Positions 36,040-48,057 are shown, numbered from the stretch's first letter. The stretch: DNA of 64,000 nt from Oxytricha trifallax (GCA_000711775.1 ARYC01002116.1:1-64000), one strand, 5' to 3'. Notes: generated from the sequence alone by a model not told the origin. A program made the numbers and translations.

Positions 36040-37486
36040 TCACTCAAACAGTACTTTAGCATCATAAGGCAGCTTTCTAAACTTTATCTCTCCTATCAAA
36101 CTTACAATTTAGTCTATTGTATGGTCAGCTCTGTGATTAGGCTTAATAATTATCTACTCAGCCATATCTTTCATTCTACCTTTTATCTTATTCTAGTCTA
36201 GATATTGCTGTATTCTCTGTTTTGAATCTTTCTCTCTTTTGCAGCTATAGTAATCATTTCTTGCCATATAGCATTCACAAATAATTGCTGCTAGAGCCCA
36301 TATATCCCACTTAATATCACCATCACTCCAGTCCTCTCTTTCTGGAAAGTATCCAGGAGTACCATACACGTTGCCAAGTCCTGAAGCTTCAACTCTCTAT
36401 GATCTATTGAAATCTATTATTACTACTCTGAGAGGTGAAAAGTCAAGCATTATATTCTCAGGCTTCAAATCTCTATGAACATATCCAAGAGTGTGCAGCT
36501 CCTCAATGCCTTAGCAAACATTTGTAAGAATAAGAGGTAACTACTTTGGTGTCCTTTAATCTTAAATATAGTCTCTTAATGTCATTTAATATAGAGGAAG
36601 ATGAAAATCTACATGATCTTGAGCAAGCAGAATAGCATCGAGCTTTATTATAAATCTGCACTATCTATCTCTTGACTTCGTAAGTGCTTGGTATTCATTT
36701 ACGAATTCCATTTGATACTTGTCATCGCATTTGAAGTAGTTGAACGGATATATCTTGTATGCAAACTACTTATCTGTTATGACTTTCTTCTCAAATTTAT
36801 CCTCAAAGATAAGATAACTTACTTTACACTCTTTAAGGTAAATTATATTCAATATTGGAAGTTTAAGTGCATGCATCTTAAGAGTGATTTCACTATCTCT
36901 GAGGCTGGGAGGTTTCTTACTGCTTTAATAAGTTAATTTTCTTTCTTTACTCTTTGTTCCAAAGTTTCTAAAGGGTCTCATGGCTTTCTTTTTTAAAGAA
37001 AGACCTCACCAGTCTCAGGATCTATTACTTCAAACTTCTTGCCATGATGGTTTTATAGATGAACTTTTAGATCCCTTGAATGATTGTATTACTTATTGCA
37101 GTAAGGGCAGAAATATTTTCCATCTATCTTATCAAGCTTAAGATAGAGCTTGGGCTTGTTAGAATGCTGCTCTAAGATATGACGCTTAAGAGCAGATTTA
37201 TAAGTGAAGTTCATCTCACACTCCTCACATAAATGTAATGCTTTTATTTCTTTTTTCTCTTCCTCTCTTCAACCATTTTCATTGGAACTTCGCATTAAAT
37301 TTCTTAGCTCTGCATTTCTATTTAACAACTGAATTGCTATTCAAAGTCTGATACCTAAAGTAAAAAAATTTCAGGTTCGTACGAGGTAGAGGCATCGCAA
37401 GTCTCAAATTTCTTTTGATTAATGAAAGAAAGCTTTTGCTGGCTAATACCAAGCAATGCCGCTTTTCTAAGTAAGTTACCGCTCAT
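36040..37486 (-). pseudogene. TBE B 57-kDa-type zinc-finger/kinase gene, at least two frame changes
   Basis: Start ATG 37486 (MSGNLLRKAALLG), TGA at 36040-36042 after DAKVLFE. Two C2H2 fingers: LCEECEMNFTYKSALKRHIL and a second starting CPYCNKQYNHSRDLKVHLQ. Kinase-like part: YVHRDLKPENIMLDF, then VVIIDFNRS (DFN in place of DFG), GTPGYFPERE and KWDIWALAAIICEC. The frame shifts near 37268 (before the first finger) and near 36980 (after KKRKP), so an intact product needs either correction or an unrecognised process. From the kinase to the end the frame is open. Confidence 0.75.
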
Positions 37487-38051
37487 TTTATAAATACTAT
37501 TAATAATTATACAAGCTATTTAAATTCTACCTTTATACAAGAGTAAGAGCATATTCTGAAAGGTTTAGAGAGGTTTAATGAGAACACAGTACGAGACATT
37601 AGTTTTATATTTCTTAGATTTAGTGATAATTTATAAACTAATTCATCCATTTTATTCATTAAAATGCACCTAAATGTGTTTTGTGAAGTTAGGTGGTGCT
37701 CCTAAAGCTGATCTTGTAAATTTAGGAGGGGAGATTTTAAAATTCAATTTTTTTAATGCACCTCCTAATACGGTTTTGAACTTTAATATAACCACCTAAT
37801 TAAGTTTTAAATAAATTAGGAGCACCACCTAATTAAATTAATTATTATTAGGAGCAATTTAATGGAGAAAGTTTGATAAAAATGGAAGTCAAACTTTGAA
37901 ACTTGGAGAAAGTTCTTCCATCTTTCTCTTACTATCTTATTCAGATTGACCTCCAGTTGGATCTCTCTATTTAGTAGTAAAATTTTAGTAAGTTTAGAAT
38001 GGATATCCATAATTTTAAAATTCATAAACATTTAGAGAAAGTGGAAGCAAG

Positions 38052-38839
38052 ATGGAGTCTATGAATGATGCAATAAAGAGAATACAATCTCAAGAATTGA
38101 TAGGAAAATTTCGAAGCAAGGAGGACCTCTATAGATATTTGGTATAGCAAGGTAAGCTTTTATCAAATACTAATATATTAACCATAGTTGGATTGTTCTT
38201 GCCAACTCAGGAAGGAACAAAAATATCATTCTTAAAAGCCTTACTAAGTGAAGAGAAAAAAGCTTTTAAGACCAATGAAATAAAGATTGAGATACCTAAC
38301 TACCCTGAAATCTCAGTGACAAATCTCTATGATGATGCGATGAGTGATCCAGATGTTGCTCTGTACCTACCATCAAAGTTACAACTCTCAAATAAGTTAC
38401 CAGAGAGAAACTTCTTCTTTGGAGTTCTTGGAACTCTTAAACCAGAGTACTTAAGTGAAGTAATTTAAGAAGCTCATAAGAAACGCTACAGCATCTCTCC
38501 TGAAGAGAAAGAGAAGCAGGGAATCAAAATCGGTGACTCATGGCTGTAGGAACTGCAGAAGCATCCATTCATCTTAAGTAAACATAGACTTCTAACTTTA
38601 TAGAAAAACCTGGTACTGCTATATACTTGATGAAAGAGCGCAGCAAATTAAACAGAGAGAGAAAGTCTCAAGTAAAACATGAATTGAGTAAGAGGCTCTT
38701 CAAAGATTTATAAAAGCCAGAAGAGATGAACATAGATGCAGGGGCTGGCACTAAGAGAAGAAACATTGGCCCAAGCAAGCCTTAAGAGGAAGAAAAGAAA
38801 GAGAAGCCAAATCCCTTTACGGGCAAATTTAATATGTGA
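38052..38839 (+). CDS. TBE B 22-kDa-type protein, two introns, intact
   Basis: Exons 38052-38151, 38188-38577 and 38604-38839 give 726 nt (241 aa). Introns are 36 nt (GTAAGC...ATAG) and 26 nt (GTAAAC...ATAG), phase 1. Several Gln are encoded by TAG/TAA. Ends NPFTGKFNM. Highly similar to copy A (one residue shorter in the IKIEIPNYPEISV segment), the differences being mostly conservative or silent, as expected under selection. Confidence 0.9.
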
Positions 38840-38845
38840 ACTTAT

Positions 38846-39895
38846 TCATTCGTTTAAATCTAAAACTTATTTATAAACACAAAATCTCCCTTCTCTTGCG
38901 CATACTTTTGCTTTATCATCGCTGACTCTTTTAGCAGCACTCTTAATAAAATCTACTGTATCTATCTTCAGATCGTGTATCAGATGATAGAGCAGAAGTT
39001 TCTTGTAGTGGCCTTTTAATAGGCCCCAATATAGTTCAATTCCATTGAATTGAGGGCTATAAGGAACATTAAATACAGGTGTTATGTTTAGCCTTTCATA
39101 TTCTCTCTTTGAGTCTTTAGTTTTATGAACTGATAAGTTATCAACAAACAGGATAATTTCTTATTCAGCATACTTATCTCTTAGCTATTGCAAAAATTTA
39201 ATATATTATTCAGTCTAAATAGAGCGAGGGTGGATAACATAAGTCTCAAGCCCACTATCTTCACTGATTCCACCAAGGATTGCATGAGTTTATACCTTAA
39301 CCTTTTGATCATAAACTTCTATGTTGCTGTACCTCTTATACCAAGACCTCGATATGAAGGTATTAAACGTGAATACTGCCTCATCAGCATGTATGAACTT
39401 TATATTATGCTCTTAAGCCCTCTGCATTTAATCGAATATATAATTTAAATTATCCTTATAAAATGGAACATTAAAGTCGATCACTCTCTTAATGCGATTG
39501 ACTGTTTTGTAAGATATACCATTCTTTTTATAGATATTAGCAATGGATTATGCAGAGATGTGCAGCTCAGGAAATTGGCGATGAAACATCACAGCCCTCT
39601 AGGCCAGAGAGAAATGAGCCCAGTATTTTAGAGTCTTATCATTAATAAGATAATCGATATGATGCTACTAGAATTTTAAAGGTCTTTTAGGCTTAGAATT
39701 AAGATGCTATCTCTTTAAATTCAATGCTAATAGACAGTGTGACCTAACAGTAGCAGGAGATTTATGGAGCAGTCTTGCAATAGATGTGTAATTTAGAATA
39801 GGTCTGAGTTGATCACTATAATCATTACATCCATAACGCAACTTAAACAATAAATCTATATATTCACTGTCATAAACTGATCCCAAACCTCGCAT
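38846..39895 (-). CDS. TBE B 42-kDa DDE transposase, intact
   Basis: ATG 39895 to TGA 38846-38848, 1050 nt, 349 aa (about 42 kDa as named in the family). No internal TGA; many Gln codons are TAA/TAG. DDE triad: KFIHADEAVFTFN (Asp), ILFVDNLSVHK (Asp), SPQFNGIELYWG (Glu). The N-terminal part (LLHKSPATVRSHCL; AQSIANIYKKNGIS) looks like helix-turn-helix DNA binding. It converges on the 22-kDa-type gene with 6 nt between stops. An upstream ATG at 40006 in the terminal repeat is possible but less likely, since copy A matches only from 39895. TBE transposases are known to act in germline genome elimination in Oxytricha. Confidence 0.93.
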
Positions 39896-40035
39896 ATTCT
39901 CACTTAAATTACTGATATTTAAACCATTAACCCCTACATAAACCCTATTAAACCCTAATAAAGCATGCGTTAATAGTCTACTTTCATCAATCAAAAACTC
40001 AATCAAACAACTTCAGGGGTTTTGGGGTTTTGAAT

Positions 40036-41255
40036 GTTGATTTATATTTATAAAAACTAAAACAATAATAAGATAAATAAGTTATTTAGTTTTTTAAATC
40101 ATATTGGATGTAGAACATTAAAAATAAACAGTGGATTTGGGAGAGTGAAAAATTCTTGTATCGAAAAAAATAATCATTTTAAACATTTGATCAATGAATA
40201 TTTATGCACCTAATTAATATTTCAGGTAAACTCATAGATAATTCTGATTATAATATCATATGATAGATTTTTTAAAGCATTAAGTTAGAAAGAATTTTTA
40301 TTTTATTTAAATAATTTGAAATATTCAGGGAGTTAAAATAGTGGAAGTATACCTGAATTTTTACGTATTTACAAGTGATATGTGAGGAGAGATTTAGTGT
40401 TAAAATAGGATTGATAAATATTCTCTTAGTATATTTATAATTATTAAATTTACAATATACAAAAGATATAAGATATTATGATTAAAATGATTACTTGAAG
40501 GGAGTAATCCTGATAAAATTTAATTTTAACTCAATATTTATGTATTACTCAAGAAAAATCTTCATTACTCTCAAAATTTCGTAAAATTTAGCTTAACTTA
40601 TTTGAAATTGAAATCTAATGAATTTAATGTTACATTAATGATAATTTAGCTATTAATTATTAACTTTAATTAAATCAAGAATAATTGTATTCTAATCTTT
40701 TTCAGAGTTTTAATTGAAGGTATCCAAAAGAATTACATGCTAAATACTATCCTGAAAGAAAGTTCAAAGTTATCAGCTCATCTTAATGATTGGAGATCAC
40801 CCTGGAAAAAATCATGACATGAATTAAGTCTTAAATAATATAAAATTCTTACTTGATACGAACCAGTCATCTATTAGTGACAAATTTTTCAGGGTTACAT
40901 TGCACTCAGCTTTTTAACCTTTTGATAAAAAGGGTTTAGATTCCCAAACTAATCGTTTTTGTTCCATATAAAACATAAAAACAATTATATATATATAACT
41001 AAAAATTCTATCATTATTTAATAAGAAGAGGCATCTATATTCTAATTTATTTAACTAATTATAAGAATTTAATCTTTGAATTTATTCTTAGATTATATAA
41101 AACCCCAAGAGTATTTTTTTGAATTAAGTTGAATTTGAATTATAAATAAATACTATATTTTAATTATTATAAGAACTTTGGTAGCTTTATGTAAAATGAT
41201 TAAAGTACTAATATATATATATATAGAGGGGTCTTCACAAATCGAAAAGCTACCA
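40036..41255. other. AT-rich stretch with weak coding patch
   Basis: About 40715-40800 (+) is slightly protein-like (GIQKNYMLNTILKESSKLSA) but short. (AT)n run at about 41208-41224. Nothing else recognised. Confidence 0.3.
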
Positions 41256-41340
41256 ACTTTTGAGGCCTGATCTGATTAAAATTTATTTTAGTATATTAAG
41301 CCTTAATTATTATAATGTATACACCCCAGTCCAAACAAAG

Positions 41341-43060
41341 ATGCTGAGCCCTGATAATCAAGTATCGCACAAGATCATACCTTTCCTTTCCTCCCCATCG
41401 GTGGAGCTCCATCGCCACCTGCTGCCGCCAACCCTCCGGGCCCAAATAGAGCCCTCCCACATCCTAGACGCCGCCATCTTTGGGACGAGACTCAGATGCT
41501 TAATGGACAACCTTTCTGTTAGTCGGAGATCCTACAAGGAGATGCAAGACATGGTAGATGCCATCTTTGGCAGTAACGTGACCAGCCACTACCAAGAGAT
41601 GGTCAACAGCAGCATCGAGCTACGACTATCCGTGCGCAAGCTCACCTTCCCCAGAGAAGCGACATATCGATCAGAGAGACTACATGACGATACGAGAGAG
41701 GAGACCTTGAGAATAAGGGGAGCAGTACCTATTAGTGAAGACGCGACCGAGGTCGGAGGTGGGGGCCTCCCAGACGACTTATTGGATAGAACCCCAACGG
41801 CTCTGCTGCGAAAACCCAAAGATGAGACATTGCGACTCTCAACAGACCAAATGGAGCGGACGCCCTCAGAGGGAAAAGGCCAAGAATGTGCAGATTCTTA
41901 GTCTTATACTTCATCAGTGGGCTGCCTGTCTCCAGACTTGCATCGATAACTGAACGAATTACTAGAGAAAATAAAACAACCTACAGATCCCTAACGGGCA
42001 CTCAACTAATAACCTAGGGACCAACAGATCTTTAAAAAGCCCAGCAAAAGGCCAGCTGATAAAGACCTCCAGGAGATGTTCATTAGAGCCCCCCTCGGCC
42101 AGCGACGCCTACACCCTCACGGATTTCCCCTGGTGCTATTACGATTTCATTTAGAGATTTCCTCTAATCTAGAGAAGTTTAGCTTAGTAGCCTTAGGAAG
42201 CAATCTTATACAGATCAAGCAGATTTTCCTGAGCCACTCCCCTAGAAAGACCTTCCAGGCACCCCCGCTGACTATTATTTCTTACCCCTAATTGTGACAT
42301 GGGGTCGATCACCTGGGCATTTACTCCTTCCTTGGTCGATGCTCTGAAGCACCTCAGCCTCAAGGAGGTCTGATTGGGGTTAGTATTTTTACCAATTACT
42401 TATGGGGATCATCAATTAATTAATTAGATATATTTATATATTTTTTAATTTTAGGGAAAAAGAAAATTGAGCGCAACTCCGCCAGGGCGTGTGCTGTGTG
42501 CCCCGAGCACCCAAGTTCCCCCTAGTTTTCAAAGGGCTACAAAATGACCTTAAGATGGCCCCTCTAGCTCAACATTTCCTAAAAAACTCGAAGGCAAAAA
42601 AGTCTGGGAGATTTTGTAAGTTTAAAAATATTTGATCGTTTAATAGTTTAAATTAAGGGTTTAATTATCGTTTTAACAGCTGCCCTATTTTAATTAATTA
42701 AGATTTAAACATTAAAACTTAAATTCGATTATAGGAAAATGGAGTGCTCCCACTGCACCAGACCCTAGCAGGAAGTCCCACGCCAGAATCGCCAAGATCG
42801 TCTCCTACTATGAATAGATCAGGACCAAGCAGTACATCCCTCCCTTCGACAGCATTGTGGGCGAGGACGAGGCCGCCCCTGAGGGTCGCGAGGAGGTCGA
42901 GGTGGCTTGGCATTGGTTCCTCAGTGTATCTCCCACTTACAAGTAAAGGCTCCTGCAGAGATCCCTAAGTCACAGCTCCATAAGGGAGGTCTGGCCACTA
43001 GCCTGCATCCACGACAGAGACACATCTTCCTGATCAGGGATGGGACAAACAGCTTCTTGA
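41341..43060 (+). CDS. GC-rich intron-containing gene, unknown, possibly shifted
   Basis: This island is far GC-richer than its surroundings and has strong third-position G/C. A frame from ATG 41341 (in-frame ATG also at 41260) runs 318 codons to TGA 42295-42297, reading TAG/TAA as Gln (MLSPDNQVSHKIIPFLSSPS; FREAT and KPSKRPADKDLQEMF further on). Coding composition continues: 42299-42360 (ITWAFTPSLVDALKHLSLKE), an intron-like AT-rich gap with GT...TTTTAG to about 42452, an exon with CAVCPEHPSS to 42615, a second intron (GTAAGT...ATTATAG, 42616-42735), and an exon (IAKIVSYYEQIRTKQYIPP; EEVEVAWHWFLS) stopping at TGA near 43032. The frames of consecutive pieces do not all join, so it may be partly decayed. 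No family recognised. Confidence 0.5.
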
Positions 43061-43139
43061 AACTTGGAGAGATTCTTTTAGTAATATTCATAATGTTAAA
43101 TTTCACTTTCCACCCACTTTTTCATTTCTCCTAATTGGG

Positions 43140-44215
43140 TTTTCATTTTTCTCATTTTCACTTTGCAATAACGATGTATTATTTAATTTAAACAACCCAC
43201 GATTGCTCAAAAAATTACTCTTGGGGTTTTATTAAATGAGAAAATGATCAAAATAAAATTAGTATGTGATTATAAAAATAATTTTAAATTAATTGTTTTA
43301 TGAATATTATTTTAAATTTCCCAATCTAATACTTCTAAATTTCATATTGAAAATCTTTCGTTCTATATTATGAAAGATAGAATTCTAAAAATTATATTGA
43401 TATAATAGATTTATAAAATAAGGCAATTTTAATATAATAGATTAAAACTATCAATTAAAATTTAAGATTTCTTTGTGGAATAATAAATGTTATTTTATTT
43501 ATTATACCTTTTACTCAAAATAATGTTAATGTTATTAAGAGACGTTATTTATTTTAAAAATTTTACTAACATATGTTTCTGTTTAAATTAATTAAACATG
43601 AAAGCTTTATTAATTCATAATAGGAATTTTTGAAATATAATAAAAGCAGTTAAAGAAATAACTATCGAAAGCTTATCAAAACAGATTTAAAGCCAACTTC
43701 TTTTAGATTATCGACTTCAGATTATAGTCGAATTTGCAACCCATATGATTTAAATAATCTAAACCTTATAATATCCATATCATTATCAAAGTGTTTTTTA
43801 ATTTTTAAGCCAGTAAATCGTGAAAACAAGACAAAAATAAAATGTAACTAAAATATAGAATGAAAAACAAATGATTAATTTTTAAAGTAAACTCTATCAG
43901 TTATTAAGATCTCTCCTAAAGATGAAGCCATATATTAAAAAAAGAGTTCTTAACTGTTTATCATCTTGATAAATATAATTAAACAATAAATTTAATCAAT
44001 AATTAAATTTTAGTAGTCATATAAACCATTTTATTTTGATCACTACTTTTTAAATAAATCAACATTTTCAAAATCTCTCATATTTCAATATTTTAACATT
44101 AATATATTAAATTCTCAAAGAAGTGTCTGTGTTTACTGAGATTTAAATTCAAGAACCAATTACTTTCCAAAGTTTCAGTAAATAAAATTTATTAATAATG
44201 CTAATTTTTTCCCTT
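43140..44215. other. AT-rich stretch, nothing recognised
   Basis: Featureless between the GC-rich gene and the 44220 element. Confidence 0.4.
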
Positions 44216-44379
44216 ATTATTGTTAAAGTATAATTGAATTGGGGAAATTGAAAAAATAAATTCAAATAATATTAATTCATAGAAGCCATGTATTAGAGAT
44301 CATTATAAATATAATTAGTAAACGACTTTACGTAATTATTGCCTGATGTTTAAATGGTTTAGTGTTTGTTAATTAATAA

Positions 44380-44998
44380 GGCTATGAGGTAGTATCCTCC
44401 CCCCCTAATGTATACTTTTCATTTTGTAGTCTGATAGAGTTTTTTGCGCTGAGTAATAGTAGCAGATGAACATGGAATGTGCGAGCAATAGTTTTGGAGC
44501 TATGGCCTCATCAAAGTCACTTTTTATATATAAAAATCATTATAAATTTTACAAAAAATTTCAAATTTTTCACAAAAATTTAATTTCTCTAAAATTAACG
44601 ATTTTAGCAGTTTTTAACTATATTAACAAATTATATCTAATTTATTATAATTTTATAAAGTGATTTAAAACTCATTTTAACCTTTATTTAAGATTTTCAT
44701 AAAGACAATAAAAGTTCTATTTATAAAATTATAATAAATTAGATATAATTTGTTAATATAGTTAAAAACTGCTAAAATCGTTAATTTTAGAGAAATTAAA
44801 TTTTGTGAAAAATTTGAAATTTTTTGTAAAATTTATAATGATTTTTATATATAAAAAGTGACTTTGATGAGACCATAGCTCCAAAACTATTGCTCGCGCA
44901 TTCCATGTTCATCTGCTACTATTACTCAGCGCAAAAATCTCTATCAGACTACAAAATGAAAAGTATACATTAGGGGGGGAGGATACTACCTCATAGCC
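44380..44998. mobile_element. Foldback element H2 with 8-bp target duplication
   Basis: 619 bp, nested in the left repeat of the 44220 element. Ends GGCTATGAGGTAGTATCCTC and its exact reverse complement; arms almost perfect for about 280 bp. Target duplication ATTAATAA at 44372-44379 and 44999-45006. The intact right repeat of the host element shows the empty site (TTATTAATTAATAATTATTT on the reverse strand), which proves both the insertion and the 8-bp duplication. Same family as H1. Confidence 0.92.
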
Positions 44999-45123
44999 AT
45001 TAATAATTATTTAAATAGGCATCTTATTTAATTTAAACTAATGAACATTAAACGGTTTAAACGGGAGAGAAAAAAGTGTTTAATTGTTTATAGTGAATTA
45101 TAATAATAATATAATTAAATTGG

Positions 45124-46490
45124 TTAAAATAAATATCTAAGCAAATGGAAAGCATCTCTACATAAATGCTTGAATCATCTTCAGTTTTCCAGAATACTAT
45201 ATTATTAGCATTTGATGGCCCATAAAGATAAAAAGACTTAATATGTACATCTAATCACTGTTGATGTCGGGTTCTCAGCTTGCCAGATTTTAGAAATTGA
45301 TTTTATTTAAAAAAGAAATGTAATAGCAGGAGTATTGATTTACTATGATTAGGAGAACAAACAACATTTCTTCGTAGCTCAAGCTGATAAAAACTCAGAA
45401 TAGATTATATAGAAACTACTTTTCAACTACAGGCTATGATGGTTGCGCTGTGCTCAAATCACATGTATCAAGTCAATCCAGCATGAGCAAGATCAGAATG
45501 ACCACGATACAGTGGGCTGGGCTGCTCAAAATGAATAAAAGCTTATTGAGAAGTATCTACAACTCTAGTTAGTCTTTGGAAAAGAGGAAAACTTTGTTCA
45601 ACTTCGATGCTCGGCTTCAGTAAATAGCTCCTTTTAGCATTTAGTACAAAAATCTGAAGTTCCAAGTAATGCTGATCAAGTTTATCTCTGAATACCTGGT
45701 AGGGATGCAAGGGGTTGAGGAGTTTTACCACAATCATTCAGAAATTTCAAGTCTTTAATAGTTATCGCGTTAATAGAAAAGTAAATGAGACAGCATGTAA
45801 GGCATGTCAATAAAATCGATCAAATCTCCCCTGCCTGATCATTATAACACTATTTTGCATAATCAGAATCTCTCAAGTGGATGAATAAGACTGGACCATA
45901 AAATACTTCACGAAGACAGGGTATGGGGTGATGGAAGCATTTTTTTAAATCATCATTAAAAAAGCTACTCACAAGATGAACTGTGTGTGGAAAGTTAGTC
46001 CTACAAGCACAGGTAAGACTACACTTACTGATATGTTATAGGAAATATTTATCTGAGATGTGTTAAAGGAAGGAGTTTCCCTTTTTCATGTTTAAAGCAG
46101 CTGATATAGACATTGCTCCTCAGGTCACATTGATGGATGAAATCAACCACCTTCTCTCCTTGAAAAGAAATAGAATATAACAAAGATGAAGAAGATTTTA
46201 GAAGGCAAAGGTTTTGCAATATATAATAAGTATGGATCCAATCAGCTTGTCTACAAGAACACTTAAATAATCATAACAACGAATAATATCCCTTTCGACA
46301 AATTCAGTTCGATAGACTTGGCCTTCTTTATAGAGCCTGTAACTGTGTGCCATGTAGCAATTATGTCGAGATCAGCAGAGGAGAAGTTCCAATTTAGCTC
46401 TTTCAAGGTAGCAAAGTATCTGTACAAGAGATATCGAAGAGAAAGAGATGATGATGAAACAAAGGAAAAAACACAAAGAACATTGAAATG
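45124..46490 (+). pseudogene. Decayed superfamily-3 helicase/Rep-like gene
   Basis: Read with TAA/TAG as Gln, successive frames give a start-like MESISTQMLESSSVFQN (45145), a middle region (ENKQHFFVAQADKNSEQ; VGWAAQNEQKLIEKYLQ), a P-loop SPTSTGKTTL (about 45987-46020), a Walker B-like VTLMDEIN (about 46128-46150), and IIITTNNIPF (about 46271-46300) resembling motif C of SF3 helicases. This order and spacing are those of SF3 helicases of Rep/NS1-type replication proteins of small DNA viruses and related mobile elements. Several frame changes and TGAs (near 45437, 45693, 46052) show it is broken. I cannot see a clear HUH endonuclease motif in the N-terminal part. The final block ends in a Lys/Arg/Asp/Glu-rich tail at TGA near 46489. 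Confidence 0.6.
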
Positions 46491-47174
46491 AATGATGATA
46501 CTGAATAAGAGAGACTCAAGCAGCTCAACCTTCTTCTGTATTATAATGAAAGAATCTGCTTTAAATTATATTATTATTATAATTCACTATAAACAATTAA
46601 ACACTTTTTTCTCTCCTATTTAAACCGTTAAATGTTTATTATTTTAAATTAAATAAGATGCCTATTTAAATAATTATTAATTAATAAACACTAAACTGTT
46701 TAAACATCAGGCAATAATTACGTAAAGTCGTTTACTATTTATATTTACAATGCTTTCTAATACATGGCTGCTATGAATTAATCTGATTTGAATTTATTTT
46801 TTTAATTTCCCCAATTCAATTATACTTTAACAATAATATTGATAACATAAATTTATTTATGGATCTGCAAATTCTATGAAATGTACAAAATAAATCATAA
46901 TACTAATAAATTAAAAAAATAATTATGATAATTTATTGAGTACAAAGAAAGATGTGAGCTATTGCTAATAATAATATTTTTGAATAATAATTACAACAAG
47001 AAATATAGTTTTAACATTGAAAATACATATTTTAATTAAATTATTTAAATCCTTTAAGATTATTTTTATTATTAATATTGCTAAATATAAATAGTTAATG
47101 AGTAATCTTAAATTAATTATATCATAACACTATTTAATACTAAATTAAGCCAACAATTTAGCCTTGATGTTTTT

Positions 47175-47600
47175 CAGAATAAGTTGACGTGGCAATCGTA
47201 ATTCCTGGATCTGAATCCTTAAGTTAAACAATTTAGTAAAAATAAACTAGCTTCCAGTTCTTCTCCTCGAGAGGTTCAAATCCCTGAAAGATATTTGGGA
47301 AAATACTTACCGCTGCTGGAGATATAGTCCCTGTGCTGTTGTTTTGGCAACTTTGGTATCCATCAGGCGAGGAGAAGACATAATTTCGTTGTTTTCCTTG
47401 TATTCTCATCTTCTCACTTTAGAAGGCTGAGCACGACCTTAATTTTCTCTCTGTTACCTAGAAGTCAAATCAACTTCAGGAAGCTCATCAATGCATATAA
47501 ATCTATTGTACAGTCAGCTCGAGGAGCGTATAAACTTGCAGGTTAAACTCCGCCCGGCCCCTAATTTAGTTTACCTGACAACTTTCTTTCTGCCCTCAGA
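47175..47600 (-). pseudogene. GC-rich intron-bearing coding remnant in the 47095 element
   Basis: Minus strand: a frame with MRIQGKQRNYVFSSPDGYQS followed by a 27-nt intron-like GTAAGT...TTTCAG (about 47287-47313) joins in phase to GFEPLEEKNWKLVYFYQIVQ and LKDSDPGITIATSTYS. Upstream, another frame reads RFICIDELPEVDLTSR. The GC-rich composition and splice signal argue for a former gene of the element. The other end (48720-48800, +) also has a coding-like patch (NGERIGITFPEAVDLAA). No family recognised. Confidence 0.45.
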
Positions 47601-47654
47601 GGGCCTTAGTATGATAAAAGATTATGTTTGAAAGCTATCAATTTCCTAATAATA

Positions 47655-48057
47655 TTCTAAAATATAATTGGATTGGGAAAATAAAATTATAAATAAACAA
47701 TTTAAATAACAAATTATTTGCAGTTAGCTTTGTCAAACCTAGACAATGTGGTAATTTTTATATAGAAAATTCAAAATTAGCTGGACTTTACTATTGCCGC
47801 TACTATTAAATCACTTCGTAGAGTGAGATAAATCGATTTAATTTTATCTTGAAAATCTAGTAAACCAAACACCCAAAATTAAAGTCAATTTGTCTCGCTC
47901 TAGGAATGAGATAAAATGATAACCCTATTAGTAAAGTCCAGCTACCTTTAATTCTCTATCGGGAAAGTACCATTTTGAGTTGGTTTGTAGCAAGTTAACA
48001 ACCACTAATTAGATTTTAGTTTTAATTAATTTCCTCAATTTATATATACATCAGCAA
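47655..48057. mobile_element. Palindromic MITE 6 (TA target), eroded
   Basis: 403 bp, TA-flanked. Ends TTCTAAAATATAATTGGATT and an eroded right end. Inner blocks GCAGTTAGCTTTGTCAAACC, AATTAGCTGGACTTTACTAT and a GAGTGAGATAAATCGATTTAA-like arm mark it as the same family. It lies inside the 47095-49048 element, so it inserted later. Confidence 0.8.

Larger units (their letters stand above)
35879..40032. mobile_element. TBE transposon B (C4A4 ends), transposase intact
   Basis: 4154 bp. Both ends are CAAAACCCCAAAACCCCTGA in inverted orientation, with terminal repeats of about 115 bp (GTTTGATTGAGTTTTTGATT; TATTAACGCATGC; TAGGGTTTATGTAGGGG). Target duplication AAT at 35876-35878 and 40033-40035. 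Gene order 57-kDa type (-), 22-kDa type (+), 42-kDa transposase (-). The ends are close to copy C, less close to A. Transposase and 22-kDa-type genes are uninterrupted, so this may be an active or recently active copy. Confidence 0.97.
44220..46833. mobile_element. 2.6-kb TA-flanked element carrying a helicase-like relic
   Basis: TA on both sides (44218-44219; 46834-46835). Ends TTGTTAAAGTATAATTGAAT...GGGG and reverse complement, the same outer motif as the MITEs. Long inverted terminal repeats of about 265-285 bp: left 44220-44379 plus 45007-45115, right about 46568-46833 (shared blocks TTAGTAAACGACTTTACGTA; CCTGATGTTTAAA; AAAGTGTTTAATTGTTTATA). The left repeat is interrupted by foldback element H2. 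The interior holds the decayed gene at 45124-46490. It is not transposase-like, so movement would need a transposase in trans. Confidence 0.85.

Noticed and set aside
41206..41226. (AT)n run as a promoter or origin
   Set aside because: Simple AT repeats are common here (also near 59881-59931) and nothing else supports a function.
41589..41914. Minus-strand open frames opposite the GC-rich gene
   Set aside because: They are antisense shadows: codon bias and continuity support only the plus-strand frame.
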